Shown here piece by piece: positions 35,544 through 47,389 of a stretch of DNA of 64,000 nucleotides. Location: contig OU612075.1 in assembly GCA_914767715.1 (NCBI GenBank), positions 19,716,001 to 19,780,000 of the forward strand, read 5' to 3'. Within the stretch, counting starts at the first letter, position 1. The number at the start of each line of letters is the position of its first letter. The notes below the pieces were generated by a model that was not told the origin of the DNA, made no database searches, and was given only the letters and a program-made list of their open reading frames with translations. The position numbers were made by a program, and so were the translations under genes. The DNA comes from Membranipora membranacea. Taxonomy: Eukaryota > Bryozoa > Gymnolaemata > Cheilostomatida > Membraniporidae.

Positions 35544-36557
35544 ATGGAAGGAAAATTTGGAAAGGGTGTGAAGACACCAATGTTTAACATTGAGCAAGGA
35601 GCAGAGTTAGAGTGCTGGAGAAAGTTCATAAAGAGGTTTGAGATGGCAGTAATTGGATCGGGAATCAGGAACAAAGAGTGTGATGGAGTCAAAACAAAGA
35701 GATCCGCCAGCACCGAACGTCAACTAATTTTTGAGATTGAGCAGAGAAAAGCGGCTCTACTATTAGATAGCATGGGGGAATACGGCATGAACATTTTTGA
35801 GACATGGGGCATAGAAGTGGAAACCATGCAATACCAAAGGCTGAAAACCGCGTTCGAGGAGCATTTTTCAAGCCGTGAGAATATAGTGCGACGCGACACA
35901 GGTTCTTAGGAATGGAGCAAAATAGCGAGGGGAGGTTAGATAAATTTATTGAGAGAGTAGAAAGGAGAGGAAGTACTTGTCGATGGGGAGGATTAGAAGA
36001 GGAGATGAACGTTCAGGTAGTGACAAAAGGCATGCATGTGGATAAGATAAGAAATGAGTTGCTATTGAAGAATGACCTGACCTGAAAAAGTAAAGGAGAC
36101 TTGCAACAGGTACGAGTCAGCAAGGGCAGCTTCTAAGATCCTACAAAGAACCGAACCAAAACCCATATCAGAAGTGGACGAAGTAGCGGAGAAACATTCA
36201 GGCGACTATAGTCAGGAGGGAGAACAGGAAAACATAGATAGAGTTGGAGCAAGCAATTATGGCAGTAGTTTCAACTCGGGATTGAGAGGTCGAGGATATG
36301 GGAGAGGGCGAGGCAGAGGAAGCGGATGAGGCTGCTACACGTGTGGAGGATTTGCACATGACTATAAGGAATGTAGAGATACGAAAGAGAGAGAAATGGG
36401 AGTGAGAAGTAGAAACACGAACATTAAGTGCTACGTTTGTGGAGACACAAGCCATCTAGCGAAATTCTGCCCGAGCCGATTCGGACAAAAAGACCCAAGC
36501 AAAAGCAAAGTTAATGCAGTGGCAGGGTATTCGAGCGAATCAGAGGAATCATCATGA
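35544..36557 (+). pseudogene. Gypsy gag with two zinc knuckles (broken)
   Basis: ATG 35544. The capsid-like part begins MEGKFGKGVKTPMFNIEQG and includes WRKFIKRFEMA. Two compensating frame changes occur near 35895 and 36080, then a Glu-rich and an RGRGYGRGRGRG stretch. A stop (TGA, about 36327) directly precedes the first CCHC knuckle CYTCGGFAHDYKEC (36333-36374); the second is CYVCGDTSHLAKFC (36429-36470). Gag packages the RNA; the knuckles bind it. Confidence 0.85.
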
Positions 36558-36596
36558 CTACAAGGGAGAAAAAAAAGCGAGGATTTCAAGATAAGA

Positions 36597-36863
36597 TTGA
36601 GAGTCGACAAGAAAATGGTTAAGTTTATAGTCGACACAGGAGCCGACGTCACTGTGATTACACCAGAGACAGCAGATAGCCTGGGTTTAGAGAGGAAATC
36701 AACGAAGAGAGAGTTCAGAGGAGCCGACGGTAATAAACTTGATATAAAATTCAGGACACACATTCCCCTATTGTCAGAATGGGGACAAGCAGTTAGAGGG
36801 AGAGCTTACTTGTTGGAGGGAGCCCAAAACAACCTCTTAGGCAAACCAGAAATAAGTAAATAG
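36597..36863 (+). pseudogene. Gypsy aspartic protease
   Basis: FIVDTGADVTVITPE carries the DTGA catalytic motif; a LLGKPEI-type C-terminal motif follows. An in-frame TAG at 36861-36863 separates it from the RT. Confidence 0.88.
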
Positions 36864-36941
36864 TCAGAAAAGACAGTACGCAGCATTAGCAGCGGGGACA
36901 TTGAAACAAGACATCCGAAACTCTTCGGTAAACTTGGAGTT

Positions 36942-37772
36942 TTGCCGGATGTTTTCAAAATCAACGTGAAAGAGGGAGCGAAGCCGTTATGTCTTAATGT
37001 TCCAAGGAGACTACCGATTGGCTTGAGGCAGGCCACACAAGACGAATTAGAGAGAATGGAATGCTTAGGAGTAATTGAAAAAGTAGAAAAACCAACTACT
37101 TGGTGTTCAGGGATGGTGGTAGCACCAAAGCCGAGCGGAAAAGTTAGGATCTGCGTAGATCTCTCAGAACTCAATAAGAGTGTCAAGCGAGAGACATTTC
37201 CTTTGCCCCATATAGAAGATACTTTATCGTTGTTGGCAGGGAGCCAGTATTTTAGCAAAATGGACGCCAACTCAGGTTTTTGGCAGGTTAGTTTAGAGGA
37301 GGAATCAAGGGAATACACAACCTTTATCACCCCTTTTGGCAGATACCAATATAGGAAAATGCCTTTTTGTATATCAGCAGCCCCAGAATTCTTTCAGCGA
37401 CAGATGAATAAGATTCTGGGAGGAATGGAAGGAGTAGTTTGTATGATGGACGATATATTAGCAGTAGGGAAGAACAGAGAAGAGCACGATAAAAGGCTTT
37501 GGGAGGTACTTTTAAAGATAGAAAGGGCAGGTATGACCTTATTGAATTGTGAATTTGCCGTTAAGGAAGTGAAGTTCTTGGGGCACATACTCAGCACGAA
37601 GGGGATAAGTGTGAACCCCGAGAAAGAGAGAGCAATTAGAGAGATGCCACCCCCAACAGACAGAAAAAGTCTCCAAAGATTTTTGGCAATGGTCAATTAT
37701 TTGAGTAGGTACAGCCCCAAGTTGTCTGAAGCAGAAGTGGCCCTCAGAGAGCTGGACAGACAGAAAAATTAG
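36942..37772 (+). pseudogene. Gypsy reverse transcriptase
   Basis: In the same frame as the protease. RT motifs in order: VVAPKPSGKVRICVDLSELN, FSKMDANSGFWQV, MPFCISAAPEFFQ, the catalytic CMMDDILAVG, and KEVKFLGHILSTKGI. The frame ends shortly after the thumb (RFLAMVNYLSRYSP). A deletion with frameshift near 37760 has removed the segment that normally joins it to RNase H. The catalytic residues are intact although the gene is not. Confidence 0.92.
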
Positions 37773-37780
37773 TTAAGGAC

Positions 37781-38170
37781 TTGATAACGTCTTCTCCGCT
37801 ATTGGCTTTGTTCGACTATAATAAGGAGCATAGGGTGACAGCGGACGCTAGCTGCCATACACTAGGTGTAGCATCACTACAAAACCAAGGTAATGGAGAA
37901 TGGAGACCAGTGGCATATGCGTCACGGAAACTGACAGATGCAGAGAGGAGATACGGACAAATCGAGAGAGAGGCATTAGCAATCACATGGGCATGTGGAA
38001 AGTTTGATTTCTATTGAGTGGGAAGGCGGTTTGAGATAGAAACGGACCATAAACCGTTAATACCGCTACTAGGATCCAAGGACCTCTCAGAGCTTCCCTT
38101 GAGAATCCAGAGGTTTAAAATGGGGTTGATGAGATACTGCTAAGACATTTTTCATACGCCCGGGAACAAG
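37781..38170 (+). pseudogene. Gypsy RNase H
   Basis: TADASCHTLGVASLQ, PVAYASRKLTDAERRYGQIE and ETDHKPLIPLLGSK are the Gypsy RNase H blocks. Stops at 38015 (TGA) and 38141 (TAA) interrupt it. Confidence 0.88.
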
Positions 38171-39328
38171 ATGTTTATAGCAGATCTCTTGTCAAGGCCA
38201 CCAACCAAAGATGAAGCAGTTAAGATATCACGGGTGGAGATGCATATACAGAGCCTACTATTAGCCGAGGAAGATAATCTTATTGAGGAGATAAAGGTCG
38301 AAAGCATATTAGATAAGGAGTATCAGGATATTGTCAAATTTATAAGAGAAGGGTGGCCCGGTGAATTGAAAGGGGAAATGAGGCAAGTTAAGGGTAGTGC
38401 AGACCTATTGAGCGAGAAAAACGGCATGGTGATGATGAATAATCGGTTATACATTCCAAAGAAGATGAGAACTCAAATGTTGGGAAGGTTGCATTTGGGG
38501 CACCAAGGCATAGTAAAAACATACCGCAGAAGCCAGGATTCAATCTGGTGGCCGACCATTAGGAGAGAGATTATAGATATGGTGGAAGGATGCCCCAAGT
38601 GCATTCAATTTAGGAGAATGCAAAATCTGCCGCTGAAACAGACCCAGTTGCCAGACAAGCGTTGGACACATATAGCGTCAGATGTATTCGAATTAGAGGG
38701 AAGGAACTGTGCACTCTTCATAGATTATTACTCAAGGTGGATCGAGGTGGTCGAGATGAAGGGACTAACAGGAGCAGTATTAGCCAAGAAATTTAGAGCA
38801 GTCATCTCAAGACTAGGAGCACCAAATAGGATTAGAACAGATAACGGCCCTTGTTATGTATCTCAAGGATAGAGATCACTTATGGAAGAGTATAACATAA
38901 TACACACTACAAGCAGTCGACATCACCCTCAGGCGAATGGACTAGCAGAGAGAGGAGTGGAGATTGTAAAGGCGCTGTGGAAAAGAGAGGCGGATAAGGA
39001 CAAGGCACTGTTGGCCTATCAAACGACGCCATTGGAAAGTGGGTCCCGACCCGATGAGTTACTCTACGGACGTAGAATGAGTAACGAGTTGCCAATACAA
39101 CATGAACAACAAGCAGACGGGGAGGAGCTGAAGGAAGGCCAATTAGTGTGGATAAAGATTAGCCATGAAGATAAAGGAAAGAAGGGAGTGATTAACTACC
39201 AGGCGGAAGAACCTAACAGTTACTGGGTTGAAACAGAGAAGAGACTAGTGCGGCGGACTAGAAAACATTTACGTCCCATTACCAGCAGAAGGCCCAACAA
39301 CTGCAATAGCAGAAGACAGGAGAAATAA
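38171..39328 (+). pseudogene. Gypsy integrase
   Basis: HHCC zinc-binding region (LHLGHQGIVKTYRR ... CPKCIQF). Then the DDE core: ASDVFELEGRNCALFIDYYS (first D), RIRTDNGPCYVSQG (second D), stop TAG at 38870-38872, then HHPQANGLAERGVE (catalytic E) and YGRRMSNELP. C-terminal region with GQLVWIKI. Integrase joins the element DNA to the target. Apart from the stop, the catalytic triad is conserved. Confidence 0.9.
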
Positions 39329-39592
39329 AGAGAGTTATTCGGGTAGCGAGGAACCACTAGTACAACCTAAGAGGCCCAGTAGAAATGCAAAGAAAAAACA
39401 AGACCCGTCGTTTGTGTATTATTAGGATTGACGGTAATTGAAACTTATTATGTTGTAGACTTAAGTCGAAGGAACAGAGGTTGATAGAGGAAAAAGTAGT
39501 AGAAAGGAAAGGATAGTGGAATTAGCAAGGAATATTATTTTAGGAAAGACTTGAGAGATTTAGGAAGGAATTGTGAGATTTAGTAGGGAAGA

Positions 39593-39965
39593 GATGGCAA
39601 CTAACAACACCTACGTTGTCATCGGTAACAGCATCGTGAGATACCTGGACCTCCCTGAGATCGATACTTTTAGCTACAGCCATAGGCTGCTTGAACAAAA
39701 CAACAGGACGTACCAACAAAGGCTAGATGGGTTAGAGAGAGAGGAAGAGGACCGAGAAAGGGAGGAGAGACAGCGAAGAGAGCGAGACAGAGACAGAAAT
39801 AGGAGAGAAGCACAAGCGGAGAGAGAAGAGCCCAGATTCAGAAATCGGGACATAAGAGAGATTGTCCCCAGTAGCCGGTACAATCAGGATTTAAAAAAAA
39901 AAAAAAAGATAATGAAGAAAATTAGGAAAGGAAAGGAGATGTGGTGGAACCAAATAATAGCATAA
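39593..39965 (+). CDS. Extra ORF between integrase and 3' LTR, coiled-coil protein
   Basis: ATG 39593 (an in-frame ATG at 39573 also exists) opens a frame of about 124 codons. MATNNTYVVIGNSIVRYLDL is followed by a long Glu/Arg-rich helix (REREERQRRERDRDRNRR) and a Lys-rich C-terminus partly encoded by an A-run at 39894-39907. It has no stop although the rest of the element is broken, and occupies the position of envelope or accessory genes, but it has no signal peptide or membrane segment. Function unknown. Confidence 0.5.
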
Positions 39966-39985
39966 GGAATCAAGACAACAGATTT

Positions 39986-40224
39986 GAGGAAAGGAAGGGA
40001 GATGTCGTGGAACCGGATATTAGCAAAAGGGATCTAGACAGCAGGTGAAAGAGATTAGCAAAGGAGGCAGACTCGGACTATATCCGGATGCCCGAAGAGA
40101 GGGTATTAGAATAAATGTGGACTGAGAAGAGGAGAAGCCCAAGGGAGAGACTGACTGAGTTGAATACAGAACTAGGGAGCTAGGAGTACCCATACAACAA
40201 TACATGTAAGTTGAATACACGGCA
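39986..40224 (+). repeat. Polypurine tract and 3' LTR
   Basis: GAGGAAAGGAAGGGAGA (39986-40002) primes plus-strand synthesis in this family. The LTR is 40003-40224 and is followed by GTAGT. A second, diverged copy of polypurine plus LTR start (TGTGGTGGAACCAAATAATAG) lies just upstream at about 39933-39985. Confidence 0.9.
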
Positions 40225-40616
40225 GTAGTAAGAATAGCAAAAAGATCAATATATGAACTGTCATGTTCTAGAAGTGATTAAATTTACACAATAAACAATG
40301 GCTGGGTCAATCATCTTTTTCATCTAAGATGTACCAGCATTTAGAAAATTTTGCAATCGATTGACGATGATGCTAAGACATGGATATAGTGATTTTGCAA
40401 AGTCATATAAAGATAACATCATTGCTATGAGGGTGCTTTGAACAATGACGTTATCAATTGTTTAGCCCAATATGGTTTTTAGGAATTCAAACTATTTATT
40501 GTTTGGTTGCTAGACTGTACCAGCATGCACTGAACCGCAACCCTGACAAACCATTGTGAAACAGGATTTGTGGTTTGACTTTGTAGTCTAGCACAACTGT
40601 TCAGTTCTTCAAGAAG

Positions 40617-42093
40617 GAGAGGTATACACCCGAGGGTGCTGGGGGCTGGAACAATCAACAGTGAAAGCTCACCCAGTGGGACTCGAACCCACACCTCCTG
40701 CGGCACTAATCGCCTGGCAGTGAATAGCAAGCGCGCTAACCGATTGCGCCATCTCACCATCCCCAAAAGAGAATGGGTCAATGGCGCTAATTAGATAGCC
40801 TGCTATTCACTACTCGGAGTTGTGTTCTCTCATCCCACAGCACATTCCAATCCACCATTGCCACCCTATGAAACACAGCGTACGTGTTAGGGTTATTGGC
40901 TTTACATGGCTTATTGCTGTGACCCCTTGTAGTAGGTTTAGCTGTCTTTCCAGATTGTCAGCATGTCTTTTCATGCTGTCACATGTCTTTCCATGAGTCA
41001 GTCAGTAGACAAGTACACAGGAGAGGTATACACCCGAGGGTGCTGGGTGCTGGAACAATCAACAATGAAAGCTCCCCCAGTGGTACTCGAACCCACAACT
41101 CCTGCGGCACTAATCGCCTGGCAGTGAGTAGCAAGCGCGCTAACCGATTGCGCCATCTCACAATCCCCAAAAAAGAATGGGTCGATGGCGCTTATTAGAA
41201 AGCCCGCTATTCACTACTCAGAGTTGTGTTCTCTCATCCCACAGCACATTCCAATCCACCATTGCCACCGTATGAAATACAAAGTATGTTTTAGGGTTAT
41301 TGGCCTTACATGGCCCATTGCTGTGACCCCTTGTAGTAGGTTTAGCTGTCTTTCGAGATTGTCAGCATGTCTTTTCATGCTGTCACATGTCTTTCCATGA
41401 GTCAGTCAGTAGACAAGTACACAGGAGAGATATACACCCGAGGGTGCTGGGTGCTGGAACAATCAACAATGAAAGCTCACCCAGTGGGACTCGAACCCAC
41501 ACCTCCTGCGGCACTAATCGCCTGGCAGTGAGTAGCAAGCGCGCTAACCGATTGCGCCATCTCACAATCTCCAAAAAAGAATGGGTCGATGGCGCTTATT
41601 AGAAAGCCCGCTATTCACTACTCAGAGTTGTGTTCTCTCATCCCACAGCACATTCCAATCCACCATTGCCACCGTATGAAATACAAAGTATTTTTTAGGG
41701 TTATTGGCCTTACATGGCCCATTGCTGTGACCCCTTGTAGTAGGTTTAGCTGTCTTTCCAGATTGTCAGCATGTATTTCCATGCTGTCACATGTCTTTCC
41801 ATGAGTCAGTCAGTAGACAAGTACACAGGAGAGATATACACCCGAGGGTGCTGGGTGCTGGAACAATCAACAATGAAAGCTCACCCAGTGGGACTCGAAC
41901 CCACACCTCCTGCGGCACTAATCGCCAAAAGAGAATGGGTCAATGGCGCTTATTAGAAAGCCCGCTATTCACTACTCAGAGTTGTGTTCTCTCATCCCAC
42001 AGCACATTCCAATCCACCATTGCCACCGTATGAAATACAGAGTACGTGTTAGGGTTATTGGCCTTACATGGCCCATTGCTGGGACCCCTTGTA
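40617..42093 (-). repeat. Tandem array of 404-bp units carrying a tRNA-derived SINE-like sequence
   Basis: Three full units (starts about 40617, 41021, 41425; exact 404-bp spacing of CACATGTCTTTCC) and a fourth truncated at about 42093. Each unit holds, on the minus strand, a tRNA-like head with an A box TGGCGCAATCGG (40740-40751) and a perfect B box GGTTCGAGTCC (40679-40689), then a body ending with the GTGTATACCTCTCCT block. The acceptor stem does not pair, so it is a SINE promoter rather than a tRNA gene. The fourth unit has lost the A-box half. A separate body fragment lies at 44488-44546. Confidence 0.88.
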
Positions 42094-42150
42094 GTATTCA
42101 ATTGAATAATTAACACAATGGCTGCTTGTCGTACAGCTATCATTTTGTAG

Positions 42151-42920
42151 GGTATAAAAATGAGTGTGACAGATCTAAGAAGTCACTCGCTGCCTCAACT
42201 TCAAGAGGAGACAATAATCCAAAAGGTGAGACTATTTACTGTACTATTTACTGAGTTGATCTTATTATCCTACTGGCGCTTAGTTTTATAAATGCTTTAA
42301 TAGACTGCGGGTGTCAGGATGGCCGACTCTGTAAGATGGCTGAAGTGTAAAATATCTAAACTGCATTTTGTTTTATTTCAGATACCTAAAAAATGAACAC
42401 AAAGCTGCTTCCTCTTATCTGTTTGGTTGTCCTTGGTATCATTGCACAGAGGCTCTGAGTGAGGCCTTTGGTGAGTAAGCCCTTCAAGAAATACATGATT
42501 CTAATCAAATTGGTAAATTTTACAGGGAGTTAGTTATATGAATTTCTTTTTTTCTTTGCCCTATTTGTCAGACATTACAAGTTTTATAGTCACTCTGAGC
42601 CTCAAAAGTGTCAGTTAACAGATATGTTGAGCTTTAAATAATAATTTTACTCTTACTCTAAAACACAGTACTTCCAGGGACCTACCTCAACTTTTATGTT
42701 TGTCTTTTCAGATTACTGTGCACTCATCAAGCCATCTCACCGTATGCAGAATTGTCAGGTCTGGTGTGCAAAACAAGACTGCCCTGGATTTGAGCGCACC
42801 AATGATGGCAAGTGCCACTGCTACTTGGTTTAAAGTAATCTAGACACACCTGAATGCAGTTGATTGCAGAATCAATTCTTGATTGACTTGTGTAACAACG
42901 ATATTGTAATAATAAACAAA
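42151..42920 (+). pseudogene. Paralogue of the six-cysteine peptide, frame-broken
   Basis: Same architecture as the gene at 26.6-27.3 kb: TATA box at 42151, non-coding exon ending at a GTGAGAC donor near 42225, signal-peptide exon 42382-42470 (ATG 42393), mature exon 42712-42833, and AATAAA near 42911. The mature exon keeps all six cysteines with identical spacing but differs at about a quarter of positions and is shortened at the C-terminus. The signal-peptide exon carries a 4-base deletion relative to the paralogue near 42442, shifting the frame to an early TGA at 42455. Unless this is a sequencing error the copy cannot make the peptide. Confidence 0.75.
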
Positions 42921-42929
42921 CTATCAATC

Positions 42930-44487
42930 TCGCAATCTATGGAATGTTAAAATTAAGAACATAGCATTGATCGAGAGTGCCAGTCGAGGGTTGAAAGGTT
43001 TATCAGCAGAATTTCATATTTTCTCGAGTTGCCTGAACTTTATTGCATGGTTTGGCTTGAAATCTATAGAATGACTACTACAGTGTACACATTTGAGCAG
43101 TTATTCACGTCTAGGATTATCAAACCATTTGATATTCTGTAAGAATTTTGCCTGGATTAGCTTTCTCTAGTAACCAAGTGGAGTCATTTTGATATGGCTT
43201 TGAATATAGAGCATAATGTGCTCAAGCTCATCGGCAGACATTTTTATATCGATTAGCAACTCATAAAATTGCATTTTATGATATTAGCAGTCCTCTTTGT
43301 TTATTTGGCAGCATTGATAAGCACCCTGCAATGTTGACCTTTGCCATAAAAGTATTAGTCTGCTCTTTCCCTTGTCTAATCGCCTTTATTCACCTGCAAG
43401 ATATTACAGTAGTTCACATCTTTTAGTTCATTGGGAATATTATCATTGACAGAAGTACCGAAGATCATGAATGAGAAGGACCTTTCCCGGAGTGCTCTTC
43501 CGGAAAGCATATACAAGAGCATCTGTTGACAAGAGTAATGGTGTAAAATTGTATGTCCCTACACAGAGGAAAATAAATATGTCACAAGTATGCATGGCAA
43601 ATGTTTATAATGGGATGCTTGAACTATGGAGTAGTCGGTGTCAATGCCCACAATCAATGTGTTCTCTCCTCACACACAAGATTTAATTTCCATCATTTTT
43701 TGCTTCTGTAATAAATTATGCCATATCACACAATTGATAGCCAAAGTGTGAAAACTTTGCCCATCCAATATACCAAGCTCATTCACTGAAAAGGGTGTAA
43801 GAAATTTGAGTACTCTCTACTGGCAAGACAGGCAATTTGTTCATATTTACATTACCTTCTTTTTACCCAATCAGGAACAATCTTAAACACGAAAAAAGGC
43901 CAATGTCTATATATAGGTGTGAAAATGGCGGAGAGAAGCTGAATGTGCATCATTATGTAAAAGAATGATGTATGCAGCCTTTACCTACTTTACTGTTTAA
44001 TTTCTCAATGACCATTCCATGACCATTCCTAGTTGGATTCTTGTCCCTGTCTGCATAGTCGTCCAAATAGTTCCATAATCTGTTAGAGCTGACTGACATC
44101 ATGATTCTTGTATCGGATATTCATATTGCACTAATTCTAAAAATAGAAATTGTGTATAATGTTAGCTCACATTGGATACAGAAGCTCAAGGATAGTCATC
44201 GAAAAAGAGCGGGCCATTAGGACCTTCAAAACTTGTAGTTCAATTTTATTTAACATAATGAATTATGCTAAGACATAGCAGTGGAACTGAACTGGGCTGG
44301 CTAACAAGAAAGGAACTATGTAAGAGGAAACATAGCCACAGTAATATCACCATACAACCAGCTGTCAATGCCAAGACTATCGTCCTGCTTTTCCCACTCT
44401 TATCCTTCCCTGATATGTGAAAATTTACAGCTGATAGAACAGCGTTTGCCCTCATTGAAATAGAAACAGACCATAGAAGTGTTTGGG
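42930..44487. other. No gene recognised
   Basis: A frame at 44246-44455 (-) encodes one hydrophobic segment but has no other support. Confidence 0.45.
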
Positions 44488-44546
44488 GGAGCTTTCATTG
44501 TTGATTGTTCCAGCCCTCAGCACCTTCGGGTGTATACCTCTCCTGC
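44488..44546 (+). mobile_element. SINE body fragment
   Basis: AGCTTTCATTGTTGATTGTT followed by the CAGC...CACC-TTCGGGTGTATACC block matches the body of the 404-bp array units, in opposite genomic orientation and without the tRNA-like head. It shows that the sequence is dispersed as well as tandem. Confidence 0.8.
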
Positions 44547-47280
44547 TCTCATATTTTCAGGTAGGCATACTAGAAGTGATTGCTGGCATAAGGCTTACAA
44601 ACAATGGCTAATAATTTAGGCTAGCACAATATAATTTAGATTATTATCATGGGCTTTGGCCCCTGTAACTCCTTGCACTCTGTATGGCATACAGCCCTAA
44701 ACACAGCGTGAACAATAATATCCTCATGACAGGTAGATACCGTAGTAAATACCTTTCATACTGTGATTTATCTGGATACCAACTATATAAAACCATATTG
44801 ACTTCAAGCTGTTGATGGCATATGGCCAAGGAGCTATTAGTGACTGCATTTGAAAATTTTCTAGCTCAAATAAAGCTGCAAAATAAAATCCCTCATGCCG
44901 TCTCGGGTGATTACCCGATCATAATCGAATAGTAACTAGAAACTAAAAGTATTTTATATCTGATATAATATGCCTCTATAATATAAAGACTACTACTATT
45001 AGGGCTTCTTTGAGGGAAGGATTTGGGATTTGAACGTGACACTTGTTTTGGCTCAAATTAGCAGCACTGCCCAATCTACTATCAAACATTTTGCTTGAAA
45101 GACAGTTATTTATTTTTGAAACAACCCTGATAAACTTCAATAATTTATAATTGACATTGTTTCCTCGATTAATCTTTGTTTGAAATGTGATAGTGTCAGG
45201 CAATCTTGTGTATTTCTTGGGAGTATAATACTTTATTACTGTTTGATGGGTATCCCTGGCTCAAACATTGTTCATATCACTGGATAAGGTGGGTTGATTC
45301 AAGTACCAGAGGATGAATTATGCGACCTCATTTAATCCACTTGCTCAAAAACTATTACCCAGTCCAGCAAAAAATAAAAAGCAGTAGTATTGAATTTGGA
45401 TTGGAAATATTAAATCAAATATCTATCGCTACCTGCGGTTTAGTAAGAAACAGAAGATTTGGCTGCCCCTAAATCCTCATACTGAGAATGTGATACATCC
45501 TAGAAAACTAGAATGCATCCTAGAGGTGAGGCCACAGAAGACCTCCTAATCGTGAGTGTGCAGCAAGCTGTCAGGAACTGATACAGGCACTAATCGGCCA
45601 TTGGCACTGACACTTAGATCTTGCAAGTATAAGGGTTTATGGAGAGTTATTCAACGAGATTGACACAATTGATTGTTCTGCTTGGTGCTTGGAGTTTGAA
45701 TAAATACCTGTATACAGGACAAACTTGTTGCTGGTATAATCTCTGATATTTGGAGACATTCAATTTTTGATCCTAGATTCTTCTGTAAAGAATTTTCTAT
45801 GTTGAGCCGGATACAAGGATAAGATATGAAAAATTGGGCAAAGTGGAATAACATCTAGTTCATAATAAGAACGAAATTGTATGAAAATGAGAATATAACT
45901 CTACAGCAACTTGAAGCCAAAATATTTATAATGAACTGAGCAGGGGCACCTTTTTTTTTGTATAATTGAGAGTTCCACTGTAACCACCTCATACCATTGT
46001 TATCATGATATCACATTAGACTGCTGAAAATAATAACTGTATTTCAATTTCTCGCAATCAACTAAACACCTTCATCCACGCTGATAGAAACTATTGTCTA
46101 CATTTTTTGTCCAGGAAAAACCGCGCACCAACATCAAATCAAATTGTATTGAGCTTTCCCCATTTAAAAGGTAAGCAAAATTCCTACGGTGTGCAGAGTG
46201 TCAATGGTTGCTATGCAGTCTGTATTTTAACCATTAATGTCAATGATGTGTTTTCAGTATTTTCATTTCCCTAATAGTGTATTCAACAGAAGACTCGCAC
46301 TACCACAAACCAAGTCATTTCCTTTCTATTCATACCAATAACCCAGCTTGAAGAACCTTTTATTAATTGGAAAATTAAATTGAGAATTTTTTGTGGTTGA
46401 ATAGATCTGGGTTTGGAAGAGAAGATATTGGAGTATAAAAGGCTAAAAAAAGCTCAAACTCATCACTCATGAACTTGACTGGGCCTATGGCCGCGGCCAT
46501 CTTGTCATTACTAGGTTACCAGACTACAATAATATTTCATTGGCTCTTATAGCACTCGTAACATTTTTGAGTGGTGTATCATAATTTAGAGGTCACATAA
46601 AGTTCATGAAACACGAGGATCTCAATGAAGCTGTTACAGCTACTACACAATACAGCAAACAGAGCTGAGCTAAATCCTGCAGTGAATGGCCTCGGCATTG
46701 AATTCCTCAATTTCAAGTATTTATTAACTACTTGATTCAACTCCACATCACATTCCAGACCCAGTGAGTTATGTTTACAAGCCAAATCAAAATAGAACCA
46801 TCATAGTGAGTGCATGCAAGGAGTTACTCCTTGGAACATGTCACTACACATTACTAGTTGGCCCTTGACTGCCTCTTTATCAGGCACAGGCTTCTTTATC
46901 ATACTGGTTGTGGGGGTATGTGGGGTGGGGAAGAAGAGGAGACTTATCTTCTTTTTTTCACAAAGTTCGAAATCAAACCCAGATCAATGAGCTTAACCCC
47001 AGATCTTTTCTACTCCAGATTTTTATTTGCCGAGCCCAGACCCAGATCTTTGTGCTTAGAGAGTGCTTGCTTTCCTATTACTGGATATAATGGAGAAAAA
47101 ACTTGCAGCAACAGGAATATGTGAAAGTAATATGTCAATTAGTCTATAATGTATACTGCTGAGAGGTATTGGCAGAATATGGGAAATAGAAACATCTCAT
47201 TAATGTAAAGTGTTGCACTTGTCCTGAATTGACGCATTTCAAAGATCTTCCAGAGCTTATTGAGAAAACACATATTTTTT
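44547..47280. other. No gene recognised
   Basis: AT-rich with chance frames only. Confidence 0.45.
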
Positions 47281-47389
47281 TATATATATTGATCTATTCT
47301 ATTCTTACTACAAAAGGAATTCAAACAAATGACAAAGAATTAAGATTGTCATTTTCCTGTTTTAATCGATTTTTTCCATATCAATGAAC

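Larger units (their letters stand above)
35177..40229 (+). mobile_element. Ty3/Gypsy LTR retrotransposon, complete but decayed
   Basis: 5043 bp (35182-40224) flanked by the 5-bp duplication GTAGT. Two 222-bp LTRs (TG...CA) differ at about seven sites. A primer-binding-like TGGTGTCAG follows the 5' LTR and a polypurine tract precedes the 3' LTR. The order gag, zinc knuckles, protease, RT, RNase H, integrase is that of Gypsy elements. The empty site is preserved in the inverted duplicate at about 47300-47330. Several stops and frameshifts make it non-autonomous. Confidence 0.95.

Noticed and set aside
36806-37330. 174-codon minus-strand frame inside the Gypsy element
   Set aside because: Antisense shadow of the protease/RT coding sequence.
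40664-40760. tRNA gene on the minus strand
   Set aside because: A and B boxes are good but the acceptor stem does not pair and the unit is repeated with a SINE-like body, so it is a tRNA-derived element, not a tRNA gene.
40979-41956. Repeated open frames of 60-70 codons in the 404-bp array
   Set aside because: They recur only because the DNA repeats, and run through the tRNA-like head and body; no coding signal.
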